A DNA stretch of 64,000 bases from Janthinobacterium sp. TND4EL3 (lineage in GTDB: Bacteria; Pseudomonadota; Gammaproteobacteria; Burkholderiales; Burkholderiaceae_D). Shown here one piece after another: positions 36,049 through 46,100 of this stretch (positions are counted from its first letter, which is position 1; every line of letters starts with the position of its first letter). The notes under the pieces are model-generated. The model saw only the letters and a program-made list of their open reading frames with translations. It had not been told where the DNA came from and did not search any database. Location of the stretch: positions 186,001 to 250,000 of the forward strand of contig NZ_FTMV01000003.1 of assembly GCF_900156175.1 (NCBI RefSeq), in the 5' to 3' direction. The position numbers and the translations under genes are program-made.

Positions 36049-38300
36049 CGCTGTCGCCGGCCTTGCGCAGGCATGGCGCGCGCTGGCTGCTGGGCGTGCT
36101 CCTGATCCTGGGCGCTGCCATCGCCTGTCTGGCTGGCAACGAAAACATTGCGCGTCTGGACGCCATGCTGGGCGACTGGCGCATGCGCGCGGAAAAGCCG
36201 CAGCTCGACAGCCGTATCGTCATCGTCGATATCGATGAACAAAGCCTGGCACGGGTAGGGCGCTTTCCCTGGGGGCGCGACATCCAGGCGCGCCTGGTGC
36301 GCCAGCTCACCGGGCATTACGGCGTGGCCGCACTGGGCTTTGATATTTCCTTTCCCGAGCCTGATACCAGCTCCGGCTACGCCGTGCTGCAAGGCCTGGC
36401 GCATGGCGAACTGGCCGGCGTGCCCGGCTTGCCGGCGCAGCTGGAAAAGCTGCGCCCGGCCATGGACTACGACGGCCTGTTTGCCGAGGCCATGCGCGGC
36501 CAGCCCGTGGTGCTCGGCTACAGTGTCTCGGAGCAGCAAAGGAAGGGCGTGCTGCCCAAGCCCGCCTTCACCGTCGCCGACCTGAACGGGCGCACGGTCA
36601 CGGCCTACGTGGCGCGCGGCTACGAAGCCAATATCGCGCCCCTGCAGGCGGCCGCGCGAGGCGCCGGCATTTTCACTGCCCTGACCGACGCCGATGGCGT
36701 GGTGCGCTCATCGACCCTGCTTGCGCGCATCGGCGACGGCTATTATCCGTCGCTGTCACTGGCCACGGCCGCCGTCTATCTGCAGGCGCGCGCCATCGCG
36801 CCGCATTTTACGGCCACGGCCGATAGCCTGTCGGCGCGCGAACTGGCGAATGGCGGCCTGGAACATATTGTGCTGTTTGCACCGCGCGGCGCGACAGCGA
36901 TACCCGTCGGCGAGGCGCTGACCACGACGGTGCAGTACCGCGGCAGGGGCGGTCCCGGTGGCGGGGCGTTCCGCTACGTGTCGGCGTCCGATGTGCTGGC
37001 CGGCAGCGTTCCGCCCGCACTGCTGAAGGGGGCCATCGTGCTCGTCGGCACCACGGCACCTGGCCTGAACGATGTTCGCGCCACACCCGTGAACGCGGAA
37101 TATCCGGGGGTGGAAGTGCACGCCAACCTGATCAAGTCCATCCTCGACGGCCGCTTCAAGGCGCGCCCCGACTACGCTTCGGCGCTCGAACTGCTGCAGG
37201 TGCTGGCGGTGGGCTTGCTGCTGGCCGGCGCGCTGGCCGTGCTGCCGCCGGCCGGCGTCATGCTGGCCACGCTTGCTGCGCTGGCGGCCACCATAGGCCT
37301 CAATCTGTACCTGTACGCCATGTGCGACCTGGTGCTGGGGAGCGCCGTGATGCTGCTGCTGATCGTTGCGCTGTTCATCGTCAACCTGGCCTGGGGCTAT
37401 TTTTTCGAGGTGCGCAAGGGGCGTGCGCTGGTGGCCCGCTTTGGCGAGTACGTGGCGCCCGAACTGGTTGCCGAGATGGCGGATAATCCGCAGCGCTACA
37501 CCATGGAAGGCGAGAACCGTGAATTGACGGTGCTGTTTGCCGACGTGCGCGGCTTCACGGCCATTTCCGAGCAGCTGGCGCCTGCCGCGCTGCGCGCATA
37601 CATCAATGCATACCTGACGGCCATGTCGCATGATATTCGCGACAGCCATGGCGGCACCCTGGACAAATACATCGGTGACGCCGTGATGGCGTTCTGGGGC
37701 GCGCCGGTGGCCTTTGGCGATCACGCCAGCCGGGCCGTGGCCAGCGCCCTGCTGATGCAGCAAAGCGCGGCGCGGCTGAACCAGCAATTTTGTGCGCGCG
37801 GCTGGCCGCCGCTGCGCATCGGCATCGGCATCAATACGGGCGCCATGCACGTGGGCGACATGGGCTCGCGCATCCGCCGCGCCTATACCGTGATGGGCGA
37901 CAACGTCAACCTCGCCGCGCGCCTGGAGGGGGCCAGCAAGCTGTATGGCGTGGGCATCGTCGTGGGGGCGGCCACGCGCGCGGCCGCCCCTGCTTTCCTG
38001 TACCGCGAGCTGGACCTGGTCAGGGTGTTGGGCAAGCAGGAGGCCGTGGCTATCTTCGAGCCACGGGCCGTGGCAGGCGATGCGGATGCGCAGGAGCTGG
38101 CCCAGCTAGCGCGCTGGAGCGAGGCCCTCGCGCTGTTGCGCACACGGAAGTGGGAGGCGGCAGCTGCCGCCGTGGCGCACCTGCAGGCGGACTTCCCCGA
38201 AGACGGACTGTACCGTCTGTACGCTGAGCGGCTGGCGCAGTACCGCCTTGCACCGCCGCCAGCGGACTGGGATGGCGTGACGGTGTTGCATAGCAAATAA
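36045..38300 (+). CDS. CHASE2-domain adenylate/guanylate cyclase
   Basis: A 751-residue membrane receptor cyclase. One N-terminal helix (about 14-30), a periplasmic CHASE2 sensor (about 35-370, beginning IVIVDIDEQSLARVGRFPWGR), three membrane helices (about 380-460), and a class III cyclase domain (about 490-670). Metal Asp residues are in LFADVRGF and KYIGDAVMAFWG, and YTVMGDNVNLAARLE is conserved. The Lys in DKYIGD favours ATP as substrate. The C-terminal 90 residues may be TPR-like. It starts with TTG inside the stop of the HD-GYP gene. The tps genes follow after a 219-bp gap. Confidence 0.87.
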   Translation: MTLSPALRRHGARWLLGVLLILGAAIACLAGNENIARLDAMLGDWRMRAEKPQLDSRIVIVDIDEQSLARVGRFPWGRDIQARLVRQLTGHYGVAALGFDISFPEPDTSSGYAVLQGLAHGELAGVPGLPAQLEKLRPAMDYDGLFAEAMRGQPVVLGYSVSEQQRKGVLPKPAFTVADLNGRTVTAYVARGYEANIAPLQAAARGAGIFTALTDADGVVRSSTLLARIGDGYYPSLSLATAAVYLQARAIAPHFTATADSLSARELANGGLEHIVLFAPRGATAIPVGEALTTTVQYRGRGGPGGGAFRYVSASDVLAGSVPPALLKGAIVLVGTTAPGLNDVRATPVNAEYPGVEVHANLIKSILDGRFKARPDYASALELLQVLAVGLLLAGALAVLPPAGVMLATLAALAATIGLNLYLYAMCDLVLGSAVMLLLIVALFIVNLAWGYFFEVRKGRALVARFGEYVAPELVAEMADNPQRYTMEGENRELTVLFADVRGFTAISEQLAPAALRAYINAYLTAMSHDIRDSHGGTLDKYIGDAVMAFWGAPVAFGDHASRAVASALLMQQSAARLNQQFCARGWPPLRIGIGINTGAMHVGDMGSRIRRAYTVMGDNVNLAARLEGASKLYGVGIVVGAATRAAAPAFLYRELDLVRVLGKQEAVAIFEPRAVAGDADAQELAQLARWSEALALLRTRKWEAAAAAVAHLQADFPEDGLYRLYAERLAQYRLAPPPADWDGVTVLHSK

Positions 38301-38519
38301 GGTCTTGATTTGATAGGAAAATGTTGTTTCTTGCATCATTTTTTCGCGCTTGTCTGCATGATGTATGGTGTGGCCACCATGAAAATCGCAGGAAAAAGGC
38401 AGAAATTTCTGACTGGAAACTAAAAGCCGTCTAAAATTTGTCTTCAATCCATTGCCGGATACAGTGCCGTGGTACCTGCGGGACCGCGCCCTTGTCCGGC
38501 TGCACAAGAAATCCTTCAC

Positions 38520-40130
38520 ATGACATATCGATTGGTGCACCTGCTTGCGGGTTCCGCGCTGCTGTTCGCCGTCGGCGCCGCCGGCGCTGCCGTTTCCATG
38601 GATGAGGCCGCGCCTGCCGCGCAGGAGGACGGCGTGCCGCGCTTCGCCATCAGCCGCTTTGATGTGCAGGGAAACACCCTGCTCAGCGACTCCCAGGTGC
38701 AAACCTTGCTGGCGCCGTTTGCGGGGCCGCAGCGCGATTTTTCCGATATTGCCCGCGCCGTCGAGGTGCTGGAAGGGGCTTACCGCGAGCGTGGCTACAG
38801 CGCCGTGCAGGTGCAATTGCCTGAGCAGGAACTGGAGCGGGGCGTGGTGCGCCTGAACGTGCTGCAAACGCCGCTGGGCAAGGTCGCCATCAGCGGCAAT
38901 GCCTATGTGGACGACGCCAACGTGCGGCGTGCCTTGCCGCTTCTCCGTGAAGGCGAGACGCCGAATCTGCCGGCCCTGTCGCAAAGCCTGAAGCTGGCCA
39001 ATGAAAATCCGGCGCGCAAGATCGAAGTGCGCCTGCAGGCCGACGAGCCGGCGGGCGCCATCGATGCCATCGTCACGGTGGCCGATGAAAGGCCGTGGAA
39101 GGCCATGCTCAACGTGGATAATACGGGCAATGCCCAGACGGGCAAGACGCACGTGGGCGTGGTGCTGCAGCATGCCAACCTGTTCGGCCGTGACCACGTC
39201 GCCAGCCTGCAATACACGAGCAGCCTGGAAAAGCCGGACAAGGTGGGCGTGTATGGCGCCGGCTACCACTTGCCGCTGTATGCGCTGGGCGACTCGATGG
39301 ATTTTTTTGCCAGCTATTCGAACGTCGATTCGGGCAGCATTTCGGCCGGTATTTTCGACCTGGCCGTCAGCGGCCAGGGCAGCATGGCCGGCATCCGCTA
39401 CAACCAGAACTTTGCCCGCCGCGGCGATTTCGAACCCAAGCTCGTGTACGGCATCGATTACAAGGATTACCGCAACAGCGTCCAATTGTTCGGCATGGAG
39501 CTGGGCGCCGACGTCACCGTGCACCCGCTCAGCGTCAGCTATATCGGCAACTGGACCTTGCCCACGGGCGAGAGCAGCGTGGCGGTCACCTTCGCGCACA
39601 ATATCCCTGGCGGAAAGCACGGCGGGCAAGCCGATTTCGACCGCGTGCGCGCGCACGCCAAGGCGGCCTACAACACGGCGCGGTTGAGCGCCAGCGCGAG
39701 CCGCGTGCTGGCCGGCGACTGGCAATGGCGCGCCCTGTTCAATGCCCAGGTCACGCCGGACGCGCTGGTGCCCGGCGAGCAGTTCGGCGCCGGCGGCGCC
39801 GCGTCCGTGCGCGGCTTTGCCGAGCGCGAGGTAGCGAATGATTCGGGTGTCAACCTGAACCTGGAACTGTACACGCCGAACTGGTGCGGCGTGGCGCTCG
39901 GCTATCAGTGCCGCGCGCTGGCCTTCTATGACACGGCCTGGCTGCGCCGCAACCATGCGCTGCCAGGCGAAACTACCTCGCAGGGTATCGCCAGCGGCGG
40001 TCTCGGCCTGCGTTTGCTGCTGAGCCGCTACGCCAATCTGCAACTCGACTACGCCCATGTCGTCAATGCCGGCGACACGGGCCAGCGCGATGCCAACCGC
40101 CTGCATTTCCGCCTCGCCTTGGCTTATTAG
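38520..40130 (+). CDS. Two-partner secretion transporter TpsB (ShlB/FhaC/HecB family)
   Basis: A 536-residue outer-membrane protein. It has a signal peptide (cleavage near AGA at about 22), an N-terminal POTRA region (about 40-190, with ISRFDVQGNTLLSDSQVQTLL and YRERGYSAVQVQLPEQ), and a 16-strand-type beta barrel to the C-terminus. The barrel contains the conserved GGAASVRGFAE segment, equivalent to the VRGY/F motif of loop L6. It ends in Tyr, as barrel proteins often do. TpsB exports its TpsA partner, encoded 16 bp downstream. The ATG at 38520 fits the signal peptide. Confidence 0.93.
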   Translation: MTYRLVHLLAGSALLFAVGAAGAAVSMDEAAPAAQEDGVPRFAISRFDVQGNTLLSDSQVQTLLAPFAGPQRDFSDIARAVEVLEGAYRERGYSAVQVQLPEQELERGVVRLNVLQTPLGKVAISGNAYVDDANVRRALPLLREGETPNLPALSQSLKLANENPARKIEVRLQADEPAGAIDAIVTVADERPWKAMLNVDNTGNAQTGKTHVGVVLQHANLFGRDHVASLQYTSSLEKPDKVGVYGAGYHLPLYALGDSMDFFASYSNVDSGSISAGIFDLAVSGQGSMAGIRYNQNFARRGDFEPKLVYGIDYKDYRNSVQLFGMELGADVTVHPLSVSYIGNWTLPTGESSVAVTFAHNIPGGKHGGQADFDRVRAHAKAAYNTARLSASASRVLAGDWQWRALFNAQVTPDALVPGEQFGAGGAASVRGFAEREVANDSGVNLNLELYTPNWCGVALGYQCRALAFYDTAWLRRNHALPGETTSQGIASGGLGLRLLLSRYANLQLDYAHVVNAGDTGQRDANRLHFRLALAY

Positions 40131-40146
40131 TATCAGGATGAACACC

Positions 40147-43100
40147 ATGCACAACCACGCCCAGCACGCCTCTGTTTTCATCCTGACGCCCGCCTTTTCA
40201 TTACCCCTTGCGCCGCCCTTGCGCCGCACGGTGCTGGCGCTGTTGATGGCCTCGTGCTTCGGTGCCGCGCAGGCCAACCCTGCCTTGCCGCAGGTGGTCA
40301 ATGGCCAAGCGACGTTCAACCAGCAGGGCAACATCTTCTCGATCACGAACACGCCCAACACCATCATCAACTGGCAGAGCTTTTCCATCCATGCGGGCGA
40401 GATCACGCGCTTCATCCAGCAAAACGGCAGTAGCGCCGTGCTCAACCGCATCACGGGACAAGACCCCAGCAAGATCCTGGGCAGCCTGGAATCGAATGGC
40501 AAGGTTTTCCTGATCAACCCGAACGGCATCGTCTTCGGCCAAGGCGCGAAGGTGGACGTGAACGGTCTGGTGGCGTCCAGCCTGGGCATGTCGAATGAGG
40601 ACTTCCTGGCCGGCAAGCACCAGTTCACGGCCGGCAGCGTGGCCGGCGGCGTCAGCAATGCTGGTGTGATCAATGCGGGCAAGGGCGGGCAAGTGCTGCT
40701 GATCGCGCCGAACGTGGAAAACACGGGCATCATCACGGCGCCGAACGGCGAAGTGATCCTGGCAGCGGGGCGCAGCGTGCAACTGGCCGATCCCGGCAAT
40801 CCGCAATTGCGCGTGCTGGTCTCGGCACCAAGCGACCAGGCGCTGAACCTGGGGCAGATTATTGCGCAGGGCGGCAGCATCGGCATGGCCGGTGCGCTGG
40901 TCGGCCAGCGCGGCGTGCTCAACGCTAACAGCGCCGTCGTCGGCGAGAATGGCAGGATCGTGCTCAAGGCCAGCGGCAAGGCGCTGCTGGAAGCGGGCAG
41001 CGTGACCAGCGCCACCGGCGCGGCGGGCAAGGGCGGCGAGATCCGTGTGCTGGGCGAGCAGGTAGGCATGCTGGGCAATGCGGCGATCGACGCCAGCGGC
41101 GCCACGGGCGGCGGCACGGTCTTGCTGGGCGGCGACTACCAGGGCAAGAACGCGGACGTGCAGCATGCGCGGCAAGTGCTCGTCGGCAAGAATGTCAGCG
41201 TCACGGCCGATGCCGTCGACCGTGGCGACGGCGGCAAGGTCATCGTATGGGGCAATGATTCCGCACAAGTGTACGGCAGCATTTCCGCGCGCGGCGGGGC
41301 CGCCTCCGGTAACGGCGGCCTGGTCGAAACCTCGGGCGCGCGCGCCTTGGCCGTCGACGGCATCCGCGTCGATACGCGCGCCCGCTCGCGCAGCGGCAAG
41401 ACGGGTGACTGGCTGCTCGATCCGAGCGACATCAACGTGGTCGCTGGCAGCAGCGGCAATGGCTTGCAGGATGCCGAGGATTTCAGCAATGTGTTTCCCG
41501 ATGCGTCGAACAACCTCGATGCCAGCCTGATCTCGGGTGCCACCAGCAATGTGCGCCTGCAGGCAAGCAATAACGTGACATTCATGAGCGATGTCAACAA
41601 TCTCAATGCCGGCGTGGGACTCTCGGTAGAGGCGGGCAACCGTATCAGCGTCAACGCCCTGATCAAGACAAGCAACGGCAGCCTGGTGTTGACGGCGCCA
41701 GAGATTGCCTTTGGCGCGGCCGGCAAGGCCGATGTGGGCGGCGCCAATATCAGCCTGCTGTCGAACGCGATTGGCGGCAGCATTGCGCTCAATGGCACAG
41801 GCGGGCAGTTGACGGGCAGCGGCGTGGCCGGACAGCAGTTCCAGTTGCAAGCCGACAATATGGACTTGCGCGGCGGCATTGATGCCGGCGGGGTGACGGG
41901 AGCGGCCAAGGTGACGCTGAGCGCCACGTCCAATGCGCGCGCCATCACGCTGGGCGCCAAGCCCGGCACCACCCTGGGCCTGTCGAACGAAGACTTGAAC
42001 GCGATCTCCAGCGCTACCTTGCATATCGGCAGCAGCGGCAATAGCGCGGGCTTGACCGCGTCGCAAATGATCGATTTGCCGGTCGTTGGCGGAACGGCCG
42101 GCGTGAAGAACCTGGAGCTGGAAACGGCGGGGCCGCTGAACATCGATGCAGGCGTCACCGTGCACCAGGGCGGCGGCAGCGTGCTGGCCACGATGGCCGG
42201 CAGTGGCTCGCTGAGTATCGGCGGCGCTGGCGGCTTGCATGCCGATACCGTGCAATTGACGGCTGACCATATGAGTTTGGCCGGGGCGGCTGGCTCACTG
42301 TCAGGCAATGCGGTCTTGCTCGGCAAATATACCCAGTCTGGCACCATCGATATCGGTGGCAACGCGGCCGACACGCTGACGGCGCTGGGTCTGTCCGAAG
42401 CGGAATTGAAAACCATCAGCGCAGCGAACATCAACATCGGCAGCACGGCGTTCATGGGAACGCTGAGGGTGACGGGGGCGCTCAACCTGAGCAACCTGCC
42501 GACGGAGGGCACCCTGCAGCTGCGCAGCGGCGCGGACATGCGTATCGGCGCTGCCTTGACTTTGCCGGGCAATTTGCGTGTGGGCGCCGCCAGCGGCATC
42601 GCCGCCACGGCAGCCGTGCAGGTGGGCGAGACGTTCACGCTCGACGGCGGAGCATGGTCGCAAAGCGCAGCGAGCCTGCCAATTTTTGCAGCCAAGAATT
42701 TCACCATCGCCAACGGCAGTTTCTTGCGCGTATACGGCGGCGATGGGACGGGCCTCACCCCATACCGCATCGCCGATATTTTCGGCTTGCAGGGGATAGG
42801 CAGCCTGGGCATGGGTAATCACTATGTGCTGGCCGGCGACATCGACGCCAGCGGCACGGTTAGCTGGAACCAGAATGCCGGTTTTGCCGCCATCGCCGGC
42901 GGCGATGGCGCTGGCTATGCGGGAACATTTGACGGCGCCGGCCACGTGATCGGTGGATTGCAGATCAATGCGGCCACCTCGTCCGCGACAGCCGGCGTTG
43001 GCCTGTTTGGCAAGGTGGAAGGCGGTATCGTGCGCAACGTGGTCTTGCAAGGCGGCAGCGTGGCGGGCCGCCAGAATGTGGGCGCGCTGGTGGGCATGAA

Positions 43101-46100
43101 CCTTGGCGGCACACTGGACAATGTGAGCAGCAGTGCCACGGTCACCGGTGGGCGCGCCGTGGGCGGGCTGGCCGGCCTCAATGCCGGCATTGTCAGCAAT
43201 GCCGGCGCCAGCGGCTATGTCACCGGCTTCAATGTTGACAATGGCGGCAATATTGGCGGCCTGGTGGGGGAGAATCAGGCTGGCGCCAGCATCGACGCTT
43301 CGTATGCGACCGGTACGGTCAAAGGCGCGCGTGAAATGATCGGTGGCCTGGTGGGCAACAACCAGGGCCGCGTCAGACGGTCGTATGCCACTGGCAGTGC
43401 CAGTGGCGGACGCAATATCGGCGGACTGGTTGGCACCAACGGGGGCAGCATCGACGACGCCTACGCCAGCGGCGCCGTGGGCCGTGCCGATAACGCTGAC
43501 TCCATTTTGACGCAGGAAAACATGGGTGGCCTGGTGGGCGAAAGTACCGGCAGCGTCAGCCATGTCTTCAGCAGCGGTGCCGTGCATGGCGACGGCTATG
43601 CGGGTGTCGGTGCCGTGGCGGGTAGGGTGGCCACCGGGTCGACTTTTGCCCATGGATTCTACAATGCCGACACGTCGCTCGTGCAAGGCGATGCGGGCAG
43701 TTCCAGTGGCCTCAGTTCGGCAGCGATGAAGCAGCAAGGCAGCTTCATCGATTTCAATTTCAGCGATGTCTGGCGTATTTACGATGGCTATACGACGCCG
43801 ATGCTGAAGGATTTCCTCAAGCCGCTGCTGGTGACGGCGTCCGGTGGCGCGTCCAGCCGTGTCTATGATGGAATGCTCGCCGGTTTCCTTGGCAGCGTGA
43901 GCTATGCGGGTTTCCTCGACGGCGACACGGCCGTGAGCGGCAGCCTCGGTTACGGAAATGCGCGCAACGTCGGTAATTACGCCTTGACGGGATTATGGTC
44001 AACCAAGTACGACATCGACGTGAGGGGCGCCACGCTGGCCATCCTGCCGCGCGCATTGACGGTCAGCCTGGGGGGCAACAAGGTGTATGACGCGCAACTG
44101 GGCTTCGACAATGCCAGTTTTGTGCTGGGCAATGTGGTGACGGGTGACACCGTCCGCGCCAGCGGCAATGTCGTCTTCCTCGATAAGAATGTAGGCAACG
44201 GCAAGGCCGTGCACGCTAGCGGGATCAGCCTGCTGGATAATTCGCTGGGCAACTACAGCCTGGATGCCACCACGGTGGAGGGGACGGCCAGCATCAGCGC
44301 GCGCGCGCTTACGTATGGTGTTTCCTCGGGGCAGAACCGCATTTACGATGGCAGCAAGCAAGTCAATCTCAACGGTTATTTCGAGGGCTTGCTGGGAAGT
44401 GACCAGGTCAGCATCCAGGGCTTGCACGGTTATATGAGCGACAAGCAGGTGGGCAACGCCAAGAGTGTTGCCTATGATGTCGCCACCGGCACGCTGGCGG
44501 GCCAGGACGCGGGCAACTATGTGCTCAGCCCGAACTCGGGCAACACTACCGTCGATATCGGCGCGCGCACGCTAAACGTGAGTTTTGGCGGCGTCAGCAA
44601 GATTTACGATGGCAAGACGGGTGCGGACGTGACGTTCGGCGACAACCGCATCGAAGGCGACGTGCTGACGCTGGCAGGCACGGCCGCGTTCGGCGACAAG
44701 AACGCGGGCAATGGCAAGACGGTCACTGTGAGCAATGTCGGCGTCAGCGGCACCGATGCGGGCAACTACGTGCTGGGCAATAGCAGCGGCAGCACCACGG
44801 CAAATATCGCGGCGCGCACGCTGGACGTGCGTTTTGATGGCGTCAACAAGATTTACGATGGCAAGACGGGCGCGGACGTGACGTTCGGCGATAACCGCAT
44901 CGAAGGCGACGTGCTGACGCTGGCAGGCACGGCCGCGTTCGGCGACAAGAACGCGGGCAATGGCAAGACGGTCACTGTGAGCAATGTCGGCGTCAGCGGC
45001 ACCGATGCGGGCAACTACGTGCTGGGCAATAGCAGCGGCAGCACCACGGCAAATATCGCGGCGCGCACGCTGGACGTGCGTTTTGATGGCGTCAGCAAGA
45101 TTTACGATGGCAAGACGGGCGCGGACGTGACGTTCGGCGACAACCGCATCGAAGGCGACGTGCTGACGCTGGCAGGCACGGCCGCCTTCGGCGACAAGAA
45201 CGCGGGCATCAACAAGACCGTCAGCGTGAATAATGTCGGCGTCAGCGGCACCGATGCCAATAACTATGTATTGAGCGCGAACAGTGGCAGCACCACGGCA
45301 AATATCGCGGCGCGTGCATTGACTGTGTCGGGCGTAGCTGACAGCAAGATTTATGACGGTGCGACGGGTGCTACCGTGCGTTTTGGCGATGACCGCATCG
45401 CTGGCGATATGCTGAATGTCTCGGCGGCGGCCAGCTTCGCGGACAAGAATGTGGGCATGGCCAAGGCTGTAACCTTGAGCGGTGTCGCGCTGGCGGGGCA
45501 GGATGCGGGCAATTACTTCATCGTCTTGCCGACGGGATTGTTGGCCAGTATCACGCCGGCCACCCTGACCCTGGCGGGCTTGAGCGCCGCCAACAAGGTG
45601 TACGACGGTACCAGTACCGCAGCCGTCAGCGCCACGGCCAGCGGAGTGCTGGGCCAGGATGCGGTGAGCGTGACGGGCGGCAGCGGCAGCTTTGCCGACC
45701 GCAATGCCGGTGCCGGCAAGCTGGTGACTGCCAGCGGATTCCGCCTGGCAGGTGCCGATGCGGGCAACTACGTGCTCGATGCCACGGGTGGCACGGCGCA
45801 GGCGACGATCACGCAGAAATTGCTGTCGACCTGGGTCGGCAGCGGCAACGGCTTGTGGAGCGATGCGGCCAACTGGGATGGCGGCGTGGTCCCGGAAGGC
45901 ACGAATGTGCTGGCCGTCGATTTTTCGCGCAGCAGCGGCATCGTCACGTATGGCGCGGCAGCCGGCAGCACGACGCTGAAGAGCCTGACCAGTGCGTCGG
46001 GCTTGCTGCTGACGGGCGGCAGCCTGACGCTGGGCGAAAGCGTGCAAGACCATTCCATGCTCGGTGGCCAGGCTGGCCTGGAAATCAGCGGCGGCAACCT

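Noticed and set aside
38106..41117. 1003-codon open frame antisense to tpsB and tpsA
   Set aside because: Crosses real gene borders and has low-complexity composition; the plus strand carries a POTRA/barrel protein and a TPS domain.
44563..45309. CRISPR array
   Set aside because: Repeats are 249 bp, contiguous and in frame within tpsA, with no spacers and no cas genes.
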